Part shown: positions 11,079-24,181 of the stretch, in pieces
How positions within the stretch are numbered: position 1 is the stretch's first letter
How the letters are laid out: every line of letters begins with the position of its first letter
Assembly (NCBI GenBank): GCA_030704615.1
Contig: CM060733.1
Coordinates: forward strand, 76,052,907-76,112,906
From: Takakia lepidozioides
Lineage: Eukaryota > Streptophyta > Takakiopsida > Takakiales > Takakiaceae
Length of the DNA stretch: 60,000 bases
Reading direction: 5' to 3'
Notes under the pieces: model-generated
The model's input: only the letters and a program-made list of their open reading frames with translations
Databases searched by the model: none
What the model was told of the DNA's origin: nothing
Made by a program: the position numbers and the translations under genes

Positions 11079-14000
11079 ATGGAGAGATCAGGCCAAGGGA
11101 TCGTAATTCGGTGGGCTCAGGAACAACCTGGCTTGCCTCTATTGATAAGCGGAGTCCAATTGATCGGCATGTTCCTCGTCGCCATTGCAGTGTACAGTTA
11201 TCTCTTCCTAAGAAAACGCACTCGCTTGCCTCCAGGGCCACGCCCATGGCCTGTTGTGGGCAATCTACCGGTGATGGGTGATCTTCCGCACCAGGCATTG
11301 GCACGCATGGCAGAGAAATATGGGTCTTTGATGTACCTGCGCCTCGGATCATTCGATACTGTTGTAGCGTCGACTCCAGAGATGGCAAAAGAGTTTCTCA
11401 AGACCCATGATCAAGCGTTTGCCTATCGTCCAACGTCTCTGGCTGCCCGTATATTTTCAAAACACAAAAACATTGCATTTTCTTCAGGATCTTATTGGCG
11501 TCATTTACGCAAGATCTGCCTGGTTGAGCTCTTCACTCAGAAACGCATGGAATCATTTCGATCTACAAGGACAGAGGAGATAACTGCCACATTGAAGGCC
11601 ATCCTTGAGGAGTCACAGAAGGAAAAGGTGGTGGACCTCAAGCTCAAGTTGTCCTCGCTGTCTACTAACAGCGTGACTCGCATGCTGATCAACAAAAGGT
11701 GATGTATTCATAGCTTAACCGTTTGTTTTCTCTTGCTAGACTTGATCAGAGAAAACGAAATATAACTAAATCGATTCAAAATCTAGAAACGTCGGTGCTT
11801 CGTCACGGTCACCTCTGCTAGAGTTTCTGACTACGCCCCAACAGGTACTGCAGGCAGGCCTCTACAGCAGTCACCTAAATATTTTGATCCCTCCATCGTC
11901 TGGCTTCGTTTTCTATCAACGCACCAGTCCATGTTAAGTCTCTAAGATTTTAACTGTGTAAAGATCTGCATATCTCACTTCTCTCTGTCCTTTCAGTCGA
12001 TTGACCAGGCTGAATCGACCTTTACTTGCTAGTTTGATTCTAAGCGGGTCAATTGTCAAAGAAGATTATATATCTGACCAAGTTTTGACCAAAATTACTT
12101 ATTTAATTTGTTCTTCAGTGATAGTAACTCAAAATCCCGCATTTGAACACCTGTACTAGTTTGGCATGTTCAGTGTTCAAGGAGCTGTTATGATCAAATA
12201 ACATACCTCTTACTACAATTTTTAGGTAGAACATCCAAATGATCATAAAATTTAGCCTTGTCGGGACATGACAACCAGGTAGTTCTTGTAAACTGTCTGC
12301 ATGTAACACATATAAGACTGGAAACTTGCAACTTATAGGCAAGATGAATTTTTAAGACCAGATCCCCAGAGTTAGTATATTTCAATTTGACTGCATTTTG
12401 GCCAACGTTAGGGACTTCAGATCTGATGTGGGCGCAAGATAGAAGGAAGCGCAATGGTACTGCATGCAGCAGACCTCTGCAGTCACGTAAAATCTTTTAA
12501 TCTCTCCATCATCTAGCCTGGTTGGTTATCACCGAACCAGGCCATGTGCAAGTACCGGCGAGTTTAAGTTATCATAATCTATCACCATTGAACCCTTATT
12601 GTCTTGATTATTCCTTTACTTGTCAGATTGATTCTGAGAGGGTCAGCATGACAAATGATCTCAATCTTGAAGTTTATCTTTGACCGTGACATATTAAAAT
12701 TGCGATCGAAGTTGAAAGTAAACTCGAAATCCTCTCTATGAACAACTGCACTAGTTCATGTTCACAGTTCGTGTCACTGGTTAATTTTCTCTCAATTGAT
12801 CTGGAAAAAGGTTAAGTTCTCTCACACTGACGTTGGTCTGGATTCAGATCCTCATTAAGTCAAGATGCTATTAGATGGACACAGACAAGACATTAGTTAA
12901 GACATCCAAATTATTAGAACATGTACGAAGTTGTCGTAGTTTGACACGGAAACCTGGTACTTGTAAGCTGGACATCACGAGAGAACACACATGAAGACTA
13001 CAGACTTGCAACTTAGGCAACATGAATTTAAGACCAATTGATATATGATCATTCCTGTCATCGCTTTGAACATTAGTATTCAGTTTGCCCTTTCGGACTA
13101 TCTCAGGTACCGCGGATTTGAAGTGGGAAGCGAGTCTAAGGAAGCGCAACGGTTTAAAGGACATATCGAAAAACTCTTTCACTTTCTCGGGATGTTCATT
13201 GTTGGTGACTACGTCCCATATTTATCGTGGGTGTCAAAGCTGCAAGGTATTGACGGGTCTATGAGGGAGTTGCAAGTCGAACTGAGCCAGCTTCTTCAGC
13301 AATGGATTGACGAGCATAGACACGCGGAAAAAGGGAGTAGGGATACACCGAGAGACTTTCTTGATGTGTTGCTCTCCATGCCTACAGAAGATGGAACTGG
13401 TCATCTCTCCGATGAAACCATACAATCTGTGATCCTGGTAAGTATAATTTGTTCAAAGCTCGGATACTTTAGTTGTACAATTTAGTGAAGTATGTTCTGA
13501 AGGATTCCATTACAAATTAGGCTTCAAGTATAGACTAAACTCCGAGGTCAAAATTCTCGTGTTCACGTGATGCAGGACATGCTGGCGGCTGGAACAGATA
13601 CAGCCGTGGTCACAGCAGAATGGGCGATGGCCGAGCTTTTTCGCAACCCCCATATGATGAAGCGTTTACAAGCTGAGGTGGATACTGTGGTTGGAACCAG
13701 TCGGGTTGTCCAGGAATCAGACCTCCCACATCTCAAGTACCTACAAGCCGTAATAAAAGAGACCTTCCGCCTTCACCCCGCGGGCGCATTCCTGATTCCC
13801 CACGAGTCTCGTGAGGAATGCCAAGTCGCTGGTTATATTCTGCCAGCCAAAACCCGTCTGCTCGTCAATCAATGGGCACTAGGCCGGGATCCTTCTACCT
13901 GGGAAAGACCCCTCGAGTTTGATCCTGAAAGGTTCATGGAGCATGCTGAGATTGATGTGAAAGAGCTTTTCGCTTTTGGAATCGGGAGAAGGGGATGCCC

Positions 14001-14193
14001 GGGAATGCCACTGGGACTTGTCATGGTTCAGATAATGCTTGCTCGCCTTCTTCAGAGCTTTGACTGGTCTCTTCCAGATGGGCAAGACCCCGCCACTTTG
14101 GACATGTCAGAGCGCTTTGGACTCACAATTCCGAGATTGAAACCATTGCATGTTGTGGCACACCAAAGGTTGCCTGCTCATTTGTATGACTGA
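11079..14193 (+). CDS. Cytochrome P450 (plant A-type/CYP71-clan-like), three exons
   Basis: This is a heme-thiolate monooxygenase expected at the endoplasmic reticulum membrane; its substrate cannot be inferred. Exons are 11079-11698, 13107-13437 and 13576-14193. Splice sites are canonical and phases agree (phase 2, then 0), giving about 522 residues, a normal P450 length. Visible in order: an N-terminal hydrophobic anchor (about residues 25-45), proline hinge RLPPGPRPWPVVGNL, I-helix AAGTDT (about 322-326), K-helix KETFRLHP with ExxR (379-382), FDPERF, and heme loop FGIGRRGCPG with Cys about 458. ATG 11079 is chosen because copy 1 has the matching NMEMS start. Compared with copy 1, the segment before the heme loop lacks four residues (DVKE-LFAF against DVKGQDFQLLPF), a 12-bp in-frame deletion. 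The family number cannot be assigned from sequence alone. Confidence 0.88.
12360..12455 (+). pseudogene. Decayed extra copy of P450 exon 2 start inside intron 1
   Basis: TGATGTGGGCGCAAGA and GGAAGCGCAATGG closely match the beginning of true exon 2 at about 13123-13152 (TGAAGTGGGAAGCGAG, GGAAGCGCAACGG), and the preceding bases match its intron flank. Immediately after, at 12453, the sequence returns to intron-1-like DNA also seen at 11843 and, in copy 1, at 7507. This indicates an internal tandem duplication of about 0.6 kb, which also explains why intron 1 is longer here than in copy 1. Confidence 0.6.
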
Positions 14194-14256
14194 AGTTTTG
14201 TTCCAGGCTTCGGAATAGACTCTGGCCAGAAAATACATCAGATGTATAGACACATA

Positions 14257-14288
14257 TATGTACCATGTGTACCATGTGTACCATGTGG
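14257..14288 (+). repeat. Short tandem repeat (9-bp unit)
   Basis: Three copies of TACCATGTG in the 3' flank of the P450 gene. Confidence 0.8.
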
Positions 14289-14789
14289 AGGAATACAAAT
14301 GAGAATAGAAGAAGAAGAAGACTTACTCCTGCCAAAGCCAGCTTAACTAAGAGCCACTTCGCCTTATGGCTACTGCCCCCTTTCAGAGGGTGGGCTGGAG
14401 GACTGCCATCTTGTTATCATTCTTATTCTTGCAAAGGCTAGTACGCCAAAATCTCTGATGTGGGTTATGGGTGTGAGGGGCCTCACACTCTACCTCTTTC
14501 ACTCGTTTTATGGCTAGTATCCAAATCATTCTTCCATGCGCACAAGTTAGTATGTAATTTATGTTAGAATTTATGTGTTTTTCTCATATGTAGGTAAGGG
14601 TCAGAACATTAGATTATGTGTTTATGATCTGACGTAGAAGTTTAGGGTTTAGGGTTTATGATCTGACGCAAAATTTGCACTAAAACTCAATATTAAAGTT
14701 ATCCGTTAAGTGACCGGCCCTTCCGGCCCCTAGTACATCCCCACTATACCTCTGTTGGCCAGTTCTCTTATTTGAGGTGAAGAACAGTT

Positions 14790-15305
14790 GGTTCCGGGTG
14801 ACCTCAGAATTCTGTGTGGCCTCGTCGTAATGAGGCTGGTCAGACGATGGGGCCAGCCATCTCATTAATATAGGAGCAAACTACCTTCATGCAGCGAGGA
14901 CTTAGATTTTTTTTGGCATATGAAATTTACAACTACCTCCATGCTGGTAGTTTTAGGATTTTCTACATGAAGGTAGTTGCAAAACCAAGCTGAAATCACC
15001 TGCATGATGGTAAATACATACCCACCTCCGTGGAGGTAGTTGTAGTCAGCACCTACCACCCGGAGCTGCATTCAGGGAACGGAACTCGAAACCTGCATCC
15101 CCAGGTTGCCATCGACCTACCACCAGACCACAACCTCCACCACAACAAAGTGTTGTAGTTTTTTTTTCATATATAAGAGAAACAGGGAATAGGGATCGTT
15201 TTAATGTAGCGGGGCCCACTGTCCGGTCCCTGTCCCCTCTGCACCCTGCGGCCTCATTACGACGAGGCCACACAAAATTCCGAGGCTTCCGGGTGGGGTA
15301 TATGT
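14790..15305. repeat. Foldback/inverted-repeat element
   Basis: Sequence at about 14802-14842 (with GTGTGGCCTCGTCGTAATGA) reappears as its reverse complement at about 15249-15285 (with GCCTCATTACGACGAGGCCA), roughly 80-90% identical over about 40 bp. Between them, ACTACCTCCATG-type words occur four times in both orientations (about 14880, 14932, 14965, 15025), giving nested hairpin potential. A related terminal sequence lies at 48745-48815. It is probably a non-autonomous transposon; no clear target-site duplication was found. Confidence 0.55.
15075..15136 (-). repeat. tRNA-derived SINE-like segment
   Basis: On the minus strand, TGGTCTGGTGGTAGG (15119-15133) fits an A box and GGTTTCGAGTTCC (15080-15092) fits a B box. 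It lies inside the foldback element. No full cloverleaf is seen. Confidence 0.5.
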
Positions 15306-18300
15306 ACCCAAAACATCAGGTATGAAAAAAATTCAAAGAACCGCGTTTCAACATAGGTGCGGGGGTACTATAATTTTAAACACCTGGGGACTTACCCGAA
15401 TCGGCAGTTCTCAAATGGTCAATATTTTGTGAGAACGTATCGGACCCACATTTTGAAATGAGAGTGGTTGAAATCCTAGCAATCTGCCATCCCTTGAAAT
15501 CACTATCTGGAGCACCACGACAAAAAAAGAAATATCATGTGCCTATTATAACCCCAAAATGTTTTTCCTTGAGTGTAGTAATCTCAGTAAATATCTCAAA
15601 ATATTCAAAGCCTCAGTACAAATACAAATATGGATTCCTCTGATAGAGAACAAGCATTACAGAATTGTGAAACAAAAATTCATGATGCTTCCTGAGTAGA
15701 GTGCAGTCCCACCCACCCACTTGCCATCGCAACAAGCAGCACAATGTTGCTGCTTGTTATGAAGAGCTATCATGTGGCAGGGTGCCACTTTCGGTTAGTA
15801 AATATTAGGTAACATTCTGAATTACTCCAAACATTCCCTAGACATTCTATCCGTTGAGAATCAGAACAACTATGGAAACATGACAGGTCATTGTAAACCT
15901 AAAAAAGGAGTATATCTTGCTCTAAAGGCAAGTCAGAAGTTCGTGGCAAGGTTGAACTTTCCTTTTCCAGTACCTCAATATTGGGTATCTTTTGTTGCAG
16001 CAATAAACAATTTTCCTCTTGAGAATGGTTTGTTCCTTGTACTCAGGGTAGACATTATCACTTTCCTTGATAAGCTACAGGGGCGTGACTGTGTGTGTCA
16101 GAGACCACGGAACCCTCTTTGATATAGTCTTCCCCTAGTAGGTTTTATTCTCCCATTGTGTCAAGTTGGTCCCCATCCAGGCACATAAACAAGACGATAG
16201 CTCATCGATCTGTAGTATTAGTTATGATTTATAGTCATATGAACCATCTCCCTGCAAATGGTCAACCAAATTTGACCAGGGATCCGAAAATCCGTCATGT
16301 AGTCATTTATCTGTCTTCTGCAGCCCTACAATCCCAAAGGAAATGACATCTGTGACTATGTGTCTCCATTGCAGATATACATGCCTATGATTGTGAAAAA
16401 TTGGTAGTCATAAAAGTTGGGATCTGTTGTGCTAATATGTGGGTAATTTAATACGGTGTTGTTTGTTTGGAAATAATTACATGAAATTCATCTCCCCAAT
16501 CCCTCTCTCTTGAGCCATGATCTCCGGGGATCTATTTGGTTGCTACCGGCTATTATCAATCATATTCATGGCCGGTTGTAAGAGTATTATATGTGAAGTC
16601 CCATGTGTAAAAATAGCATAAGAACTATGATGCTTACTCCCAAAATTTGTTGTACCACACAATGTAGGCATTGAGAATGCTTGAGAGATTATCTTGCACA
16701 TTGTTGTGGTGTAGCCTTCATTAATTTTAGAGTGAAAATTTGGGCTAGAACTAAATTTTCTTTGATGTGCCTTTGTAGATCATGAAATTGCAAGAACCAA
16801 GGCATCGTAGGTTTATTTTGATTCATTGTGGTGTGAATTCATGGGCCCGGTTTGGTGATTGTATTTTTATTTTTGCTAAAGACTTTGTTTGAAATTACCT
16901 GCAGTAGCAGCTTAAGTCAAGTACATTAGTTTGCTGGTGCTGATATGACCCGCAAGTCTCAATCTAAAGGGTGACGACACAACTTAGCTAGCTGCAATAA
17001 GCTCGGAACAAACCTAACATCCGCATATGATACGGCGCAAGTGTTTCTAATATTTTATAAGGTTGATTGCGGTAGTTAAGGGGACTCGACTGCTGAAGGT
17101 ACTTAGGGGATTATGATGATGGCCCTATGTAGACTGGGTTGTGAAGGTTCCATCTTAGTAGCAGTGACTAGATTAGATATTTTTATTTCAAAGGTTTTTG
17201 AGTTTTATAGCTTGGGGCTCTCTCTATTTCTTTTTGGAAGTCTATTAAATGGAAATAATGAGGAGAAACTAGGAGAATGGACTCAATGAGGTATGGAACT
17301 AATTGATTCAAACAAAGCAGAAAAGGAAATTTTAGAGTTTGCATAGTGGAATCAAGCATGCATACACCAAACGGAATATGATATGCATATCAAGTTAGAA
17401 TATTGGTTGATCAAATCCAAATACACCTCAACGTGGTATGCTGGTTAGAACCAGGGTTACACATTTATGTGACATCAGGTCGTGTTAGGTCACGTCAAAT
17501 CTACGCTGACATGGCTTTGCGTCACGTCAGTTTTATATAAAAATAAGAAGAAAAAATAGAATAAAAGAAAGATGTCACATAAGCTAAACAATTACGAAAA
17601 AAATAGTCATATGGCCTAAACAAACAACAAAAAATGTCATGTCACCTAAATAAACAGTATATATATTTTGAAAGTTGGATTAAGTCTAATTAGGTCCGAT
17701 ATATATTGTAGTGAGGAAAGATGGCCCCCATCTGAACCCTAATTATCAATACTGCAATACAGTCAGAGTTGTAACCAAATCAAACACCACGACTCCGCAG
17801 CGGAAGAGAAGATGGTCATGGCGCGCTCCCGTTGATCTCATGGAGATTAGTAATTGCATATGTGCATGTAATTCCTCATATTCACAACTGATCAGTCACA
17901 GCGTGAGTATGCCTGTGAGTGTCACCAAATACATGTATTTGGTATGGCCACAGCTCCTTTCTGTTATTTGATCAAGCTGTGCAGCATCTTACCGTTTCTC
18001 TCCCTCTTTTATCTTTTCTCCTTACTCTTATAATTCATTTCCGAATTTTCACGGGGTTGATTCACATACCATGTTTAGCCTTGCAGCCTAGGTGGCCTCA
18101 TCATCACTGGAGTTCATCATATTTGGCAAGATCACTCAGTCTGACCATTCTCTCTATTGTTCCCCAACTCACACTGCAGACAAGAGATTGTGGTGACCAC
18201 CACTGACTTTAGTCTTTGCAACATTCACTGACTCCCAGTAATTCTCCTCACACTTCTCAAGACCTCTCAAGCACACCTCACTGTTCTATTTGAATGGATA

Positions 18301-19936
18301 CTTATGTTTCTCAATGGATACATGTTTTGCTGAGATCACCCATCAAAACAATCTGCCTTTGATCCTCACCTCCTCTCTGGAACCATTAAATTTAGACATA
18401 AACCATTGACCTATCAGTGCATTATTTACTCTATTGCTGGTAACTCGATGGCTTCTTCCAAACACAAACCTGATGCACTACATGAATGCAGAATTCACTT
18501 AGAAATTTGCCCTACACTCCCAAAACTGAAAACATCAATCATTCACTGCTCTCATTGATGATTTATGACAGGCAGCAACTGACGACCTATGCACTCCATG
18601 AACGCCCCATTCCACACTAAGTTGCAGATTCCCTCTGTCTCCCTTGCTCACTCAAGACAAGTATGTGGGCACACAGTTTGACCCAATAAACAATGCAACT
18701 AGGGTTCACCTCCATCTTCACGCAATCTTACAGCAACACCGAATGCTCTCCACATCCTCCCACCATCATTTCTTTTCTGGTTTCACTGTTCCCAGATGGT
18801 AGAATGCATACCTAACCAGATGAAGCACACTCAAGATTTTCTTACACTACTTCACTCAGCACTTGACTCATGCTATCAATGCACCCTCAAGTCACCTGTC
18901 ATTCCTCTCATTGAACTTTGAATCATAGACACTAACTAGAGCTCTATCAGTTCATCATAGATCTGTTCTGCTGATTGCAACCACCGTAACCCTCCATATT
19001 TAATTCAGATAGGCTAAACTACAATAATGCAGGGTTTATTGGAAATATCTCATGACCCCCCAAGAAAGCAGTTTTTCTGACTTTAATTTGTCCCAGAGTG
19101 TAGGTTCTATCGACATGACAAGACAACAATACTGCTGTAAAATTTTCCTCACCTAACCGTATGCAGGATATTGACGCACATCACAAACGTAATCATGGCT
19201 CTCTGCTTCAATCCCAACACATCTGTGATCTCTCTCTCGGCTCTCATAACCAGGAAAACGAGATATCCCAAAGCAGCAGATAACCACTTCATTTTTTTAC
19301 TTCAAAAATCAAATTCCACACCCTGACTGAGTTCAACATCCCAGCAGTAACCATAGTTCACACACAGCATACTTGCCCATTGCATCCTATGTCTGAACCC
19401 TCCAACTGGTTTCACTCAATGTCTCCACCGTCACTGCTCTGCGCCTCACCATCCCCAAAAACTGTGCTTTCAACCTGCCTCGTCGCCGCTTATATGCCCT
19501 TGCCCATCCCTTCCGGAAATGATCATCTCGTTCTCTTTTGCAGTTGAGTCAGACTGTCTCTATAAAATCGATTCTATCGTACCTTAGCCCTTCAACTATC
19601 TCAGATGCAGATTATAATCTGTTATCTTAATTGAGTACTCCAAGCATAAAAGTCTGCTGCAGTTCTAGATATGGATCTCCTGCCATGTTTCCCCATATCA
19701 CCGACGCTACACAAGATATTTACATGGACTCCTTAACTAATAGGTATCAATCATAAAAACTCTCCACAGCTTCACAAACCGTATCGAAAACAAGGTCAGG
19801 TTCGTAGTAGAAGGTCTTCATCACAAAACAGTTTTCCAAAGCGCATGGCTCCACGAGCTACATATGTTGTATGAAACTAAGGCAGATGAACGATATTAAC
19901 TATAATATCATCAGAGCTGCACCAAAACTCATTCAT
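15306..19936. other. Long AT-rich intergenic region
   Basis: No gene family recognised. A CACGTCA-rich patch lies at 17475-17530. Open frames up to 95 codons (such as 17919-18206) are low in information and show no motif. The 18.0-19.6 kb part is unusually rich in CA/CT words and may be an old, unrecognisable repeat. Confidence 0.4.
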
Positions 19937-20955
19937 CACTACAAAATGTTACAATACTTAGTAAAATTTGCAACACAGAGGCCATATCCTCCCACTACAA
20001 TATCTTCACAATTTATTTAAATAAAATTAGGACCGTCAGTGCTGGGGATCCCATGTAATTCAAAATATTTTAATTAACTTAGGACCGTCGATGCTGGCGG
20101 TTTTGTTATAATCTATAAATATTTAAATTCAGACCCGCCAACTCCGATCGTCTTATAAAAAATACTTAATAAGTTTGAGACCGCCAGCTCTGGTGGCCTC
20201 AATTTTGAAGAAATTATTTAATAAATTTGGGACCACAAGTCGTAACAGTCTTGATTTTAAAAAATATATCTAATAAAATAGGACAGACGGTGATCCCATT
20301 TTTTATATTTTTTGGGATAAAATCGGGTCCGTTACAGCTAGCGCTACAAATTTTTATTTATTTTTTCTTAAAATATTTTGGATAAAATCGGGACCGTCAG
20401 AGCTGGCGGTCCCCCTTTTTTTTTTTGATAAAATTGGCCGGTGGTCCTAATGTTTTAATTTAAAAAATATATAATTTTATGGGTAAAAATGGGACCGTTT
20501 GACTGACGGGTTTTTTTTTTTTGGGATCAAATTGGGATTGACAGCGGTCCTAATGGTTTTTTTTTTTAAATTGGATAAAATCGGGACCGTCAAAACTGGC
20601 GATTCCAATTCTTTTTCGGAATGATTTTATTTCTTTTCAAATAAAATTCGGACTGACAGAGGTAGCGATTCTTTTTCAATTTTTTAACTTTGATTTATTA
20701 AAATCGGGACTGTCAGTTCTTGTGGTCCCAATAGTTTTATTTTCAATAATATCAGGACCACTAGCTATCCTGATTTTATCTAGTAAAATATATATATATA
20801 CGTGGCATACCCCGATTTCTTTTTTTATTATTTTTTTATTTAAAAAAAAACACCACCAGTTCTAACATTCCCAATTTTATTTAAAATAAAATAAAATAAA
20901 AATAGGATCGTTAGCTTGCGGTTCTGATTCTATCCCAAATTAAATAAATAAACCG
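19937..20955. repeat. Array of hairpin units, CACTA-like terminus
   Basis: About 16 irregular units of roughly 45-75 bp run from 20029 to 20950. Each pairs a GC-rich imperfect palindrome with an AT-rich spacer. The clearest unit, at 20390-20413, has left arm GGGACCGTCAG and right arm CTGGCGGTCCC around AG. Other units (20181, 20581, 20704) are diverged versions. The array is preceded at 19937 by CACTACAAAATG, the terminal word of CACTA/En-Spm transposons, which typically carry such subterminal repeats. A matching second terminus was not established, so the superfamily call is tentative. Confidence 0.55.
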
Positions 20956-20959
20956 AGAC

Positions 20960-23930
20960 CACCAAAGCAAGAAAAATTTACTTCAACATACCAAAGATAG
21001 ATGATATTAAAGTATTATTAATGGAGATTTTGTATCATACAATCAATACATGATCTAATTGAGCACATTTCAAACCTTATCAATTAATCAGTAAGACACA
21101 TACACACACATTCTATTTGTACAAAAAACAAAGATCCACATACAATAGTCAACTAGCTCTACATCTACAAAATCCTCTCATCACATGACTTCATCTAAAT
21201 CATTTCACATATTATGTTGAGAGTGCTTTGATGCTCCACTACTCTTCCAACAAATCACATAGATACAACTGAAGTGGACAAGTAATAAATTTTATCAAAC
21301 ATCGATAGTATGCTCCCATATACACCGAAATAACCACCTATCACAGATCTCCAAATGAACCACCTGAGTGAGGTGTCACATACGTGAATTTGACATTCAT
21401 TTCTCCTCAGTCTTATATAATGGCATATACAACGTGTTGTAGCATGTAGTTGATGTCGGAATTTGATTTGCGGGCAACATGGGCTGACCTTCAATTTTGA
21501 TGTTTTATATATATTTTTTCAAAAAACACCAATGATGAGTGTGATAATTGTTGTCTCTTAACGTTCATCATATCCCAAACACATTTTTTTAACCGTTCAT
21601 ATGTATAAAAACACACGTCGAGATGTACATGTGACTATAAGATGAACAAACTCAATAAGTAATCAACATTTAGAAGTACAATTACATTGCATACCTCAAC
21701 CATAAGATGCACATTGCCGAACGTGCAAATGTTCACAAATGGATCTGCGTCAACAAGTGTCTCTCCAATAAACATTCATTTTATAATTGAAGAACATGTG
21801 TTATGTAGTTTTTCTAATATATATATATTTTTTTCTCAAGTACAGATAACTCATTGTTTGACATGGTGGACTTCATAGAGAGCTCAAAGTCATCTTTCAC
21901 GGCCTCTCCTACCGACCGCATGTTTGTGAACAAAAGCCGAAACACCATGGCTCTCAACACCTTATGAACCTCAATATTGAATGTGGGCCCAATTGGGACC
22001 CTATACAACCCATCGCAGCTTCAGCACAAGATACATCCTCGCATATGTCCATCTTTGTCGCCCTTTGAGCATCCCCCTCAACAACTATTCATGTTTGCAT
22101 CGTTGAATATTACAAAATAAACAATATTGTGTAGTGTTCCATCCACATATCAACAATGTAAGATCCATGGAATTGCTTGGGATCTTGCCACAAGCATGTT
22201 ATAGTGCAAAAAATGGTACACTGAAAGCTTTCACATAATCCAACGTTAGAATGGAGGATATTATACTGCCGCAACGGAAGCAAAAGAAAACAGTATAATA
22301 TCTACCTTGCCCTAGATCCGAACATGAATATCAAATGCAAGCATCTCATCTCTTTGGTGCTCGTAATATCAACTTTGTTATGCCTTAATGTGGTTCGTCC
22401 GAACACCTTGTCATCTCTGGCATCTAGACTGGTATCCAAAAATACCCGCTCACAAGTTAGTTGTTAGCAACATTGTATCATTCGTATACCTTAAGCTTAA
22501 TCCCAACTGGGTGCTTGTCACCCTAGTTCACTGATCATACACCATCCCGATACTACACTGTCATTTTAGAAATTCAATAGTTCTTCACTGGACATCTAAT
22601 GCATCTTAACTCAAAATCCACTTAGAATAGTAATTATCACTCTATCATGATTGCAAAACCTCTCACAAAAAACCCTTGACAACAACAAATGGGTGATCAC
22701 GTTCACACAAAAACTGCTGCCAATATATAACTTCATTTAGAAAATTTCAGCCAATTACAACATCCGTCTTTCCAATCTACCCTTGTACTATTGTCTGCAC
22801 TCTAGTGGGCCTCAGCCCTTCTCTCTGAGTACTTCCCTCATCGCCTTAGTCTCTTCACCCTTCCCCCATCAAGTCGATCCACACTGATGCGTTTGGTGCA
22901 GCAGCGAGCCCCTTTTAAGCTCACTGGCCGTCAAGCTACCTTGGCTAGCTTACACCTGAATAACTAATAATTTATATTTTCCCAAAAATACCTTCTAGGC
23001 TTCGTATTTAGTATTGTCGGCTCAAAGGCTTGGCTCTTCATGCCGTTCCACTGCCATCATTTAAATGCAAGGTAGACCTACCTTAACTTTAAATAATATT
23101 ATCATACCCTGGTCTTCATCCCTCCTTGATGAGTCAACCATCCATTCCTCCCTTCATCCAACATTTCACTACTTTGCCAAATACCCCTTTAACCCCTAAG
23201 CGTCAAAACGACCCAAATTGGGTCGGTTGGGTTTAGAAAACAGGCTTGTTATCCCTGAGGTTAAGCCTGATGTGGGCCCACATAGGCTCATTCGATTGGA
23301 AATCAAGTCAGGTATGGCGTGGCATTGCCCAATTGGTCATACGACTTGGCAATTGCCACGTGGAGAGCGTAGAGTCCGCCACACTCGTGATCGCGAGGCC
23401 ACTTTCCACCATCTAACCTACCATGAGGATGACGTGACAACTAGGGTCAGGTGAGGGTGAAATTCCATGCACCCCCCCCATGGCAGGGTGGCGCATCTCC
23501 CAACACCTATTATTGCGCCACTTACCCCCTAAATGGCACCCGCAACCGACCTGCTTCCCGGAGATCTCCATGCCTAATCCCCAAGCTGGAATCAATGGCG
23601 ATGGTAGCTCCGGACGTGGTTTGGTGTCAAACCTCTTGTTGTGGGGGGGAGAGCGCGGGAGGAAACTCAATTGATGCGCAACTCGAGAGCTGCCTCGAGA
23701 TGCTTCTTCAACATTTTTTACTATCGCATTGATGCGATGTTGTGTGCGAGGGAGGCAACGCGGGTGGACAGGCATAGGGCCGCATTACGTACCTCCAGCC
23801 ATGCCCGCGAGATTTACTTCAATGTTTTTTGTTTTTATTTTGTCGTGCACCTAAACATCGTGCCACAACATACATCATGTCCAACCACACTTCCTAGCAT
23901 ATAGTCCTAGAAAGCCACGCCACAATCGCC
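20960..23930. other. Intergenic region, possibly including a retroelement LTR at its right edge
   Basis: No gene recognised. The right part (about 23200-23930) is richer in GC and lies just downstream, on the minus strand, of the gypsy-like integrase, so it could contain the 3' LTR. No second LTR copy was seen to confirm this. Confidence 0.35.
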
Positions 23931-23934
23931 CCCC

Positions 23935-23950
23935 TAGCTAGTGATTAGGT
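23935..23950 (-). other. Possible polypurine tract and 3' LTR start
   Basis: Read on the minus strand, AGCTAGGGGGGCGA is followed by TTGTGGCG about 230 bp past the integrase stop. A purine tract followed by a TG dinucleotide is the expected layout at the start of a 3' LTR. Neither the end of the LTR nor a partner LTR could be identified. Confidence 0.3.
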
Positions 23951-24181
23951 CCCTCTAACACCGGGTAGCTTGCAAGTATCCACCCCAATAAGATCATCGC
24001 TTGGTCTTCAATCGCACAAGTCTCAACACCTGAAGTCGATAGATCAAGAGGCCGGGTGCAAACGTAACCCCATCGTTAGTCGCCTTCATGCAATCCATGA
24101 TTTTCAGTTGAGTATCCATGGCATTGAAGCCCCACTAGCTAGACCTTGGATCACTTGTCCGCCTCACCGTTGTCATGCTCA

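Noticed and set aside
17919-18206. 95-codon frame with a hydrophobic stretch
   Set aside because: No recognisable family or splice context, in CA/CT-rich DNA; a chance frame is likelier.
23451-23775. Overlapping open frames on both strands near the retroelement
   Set aside because: They lie in GC-rich DNA just downstream of the integrase, probably LTR. No motif is visible.
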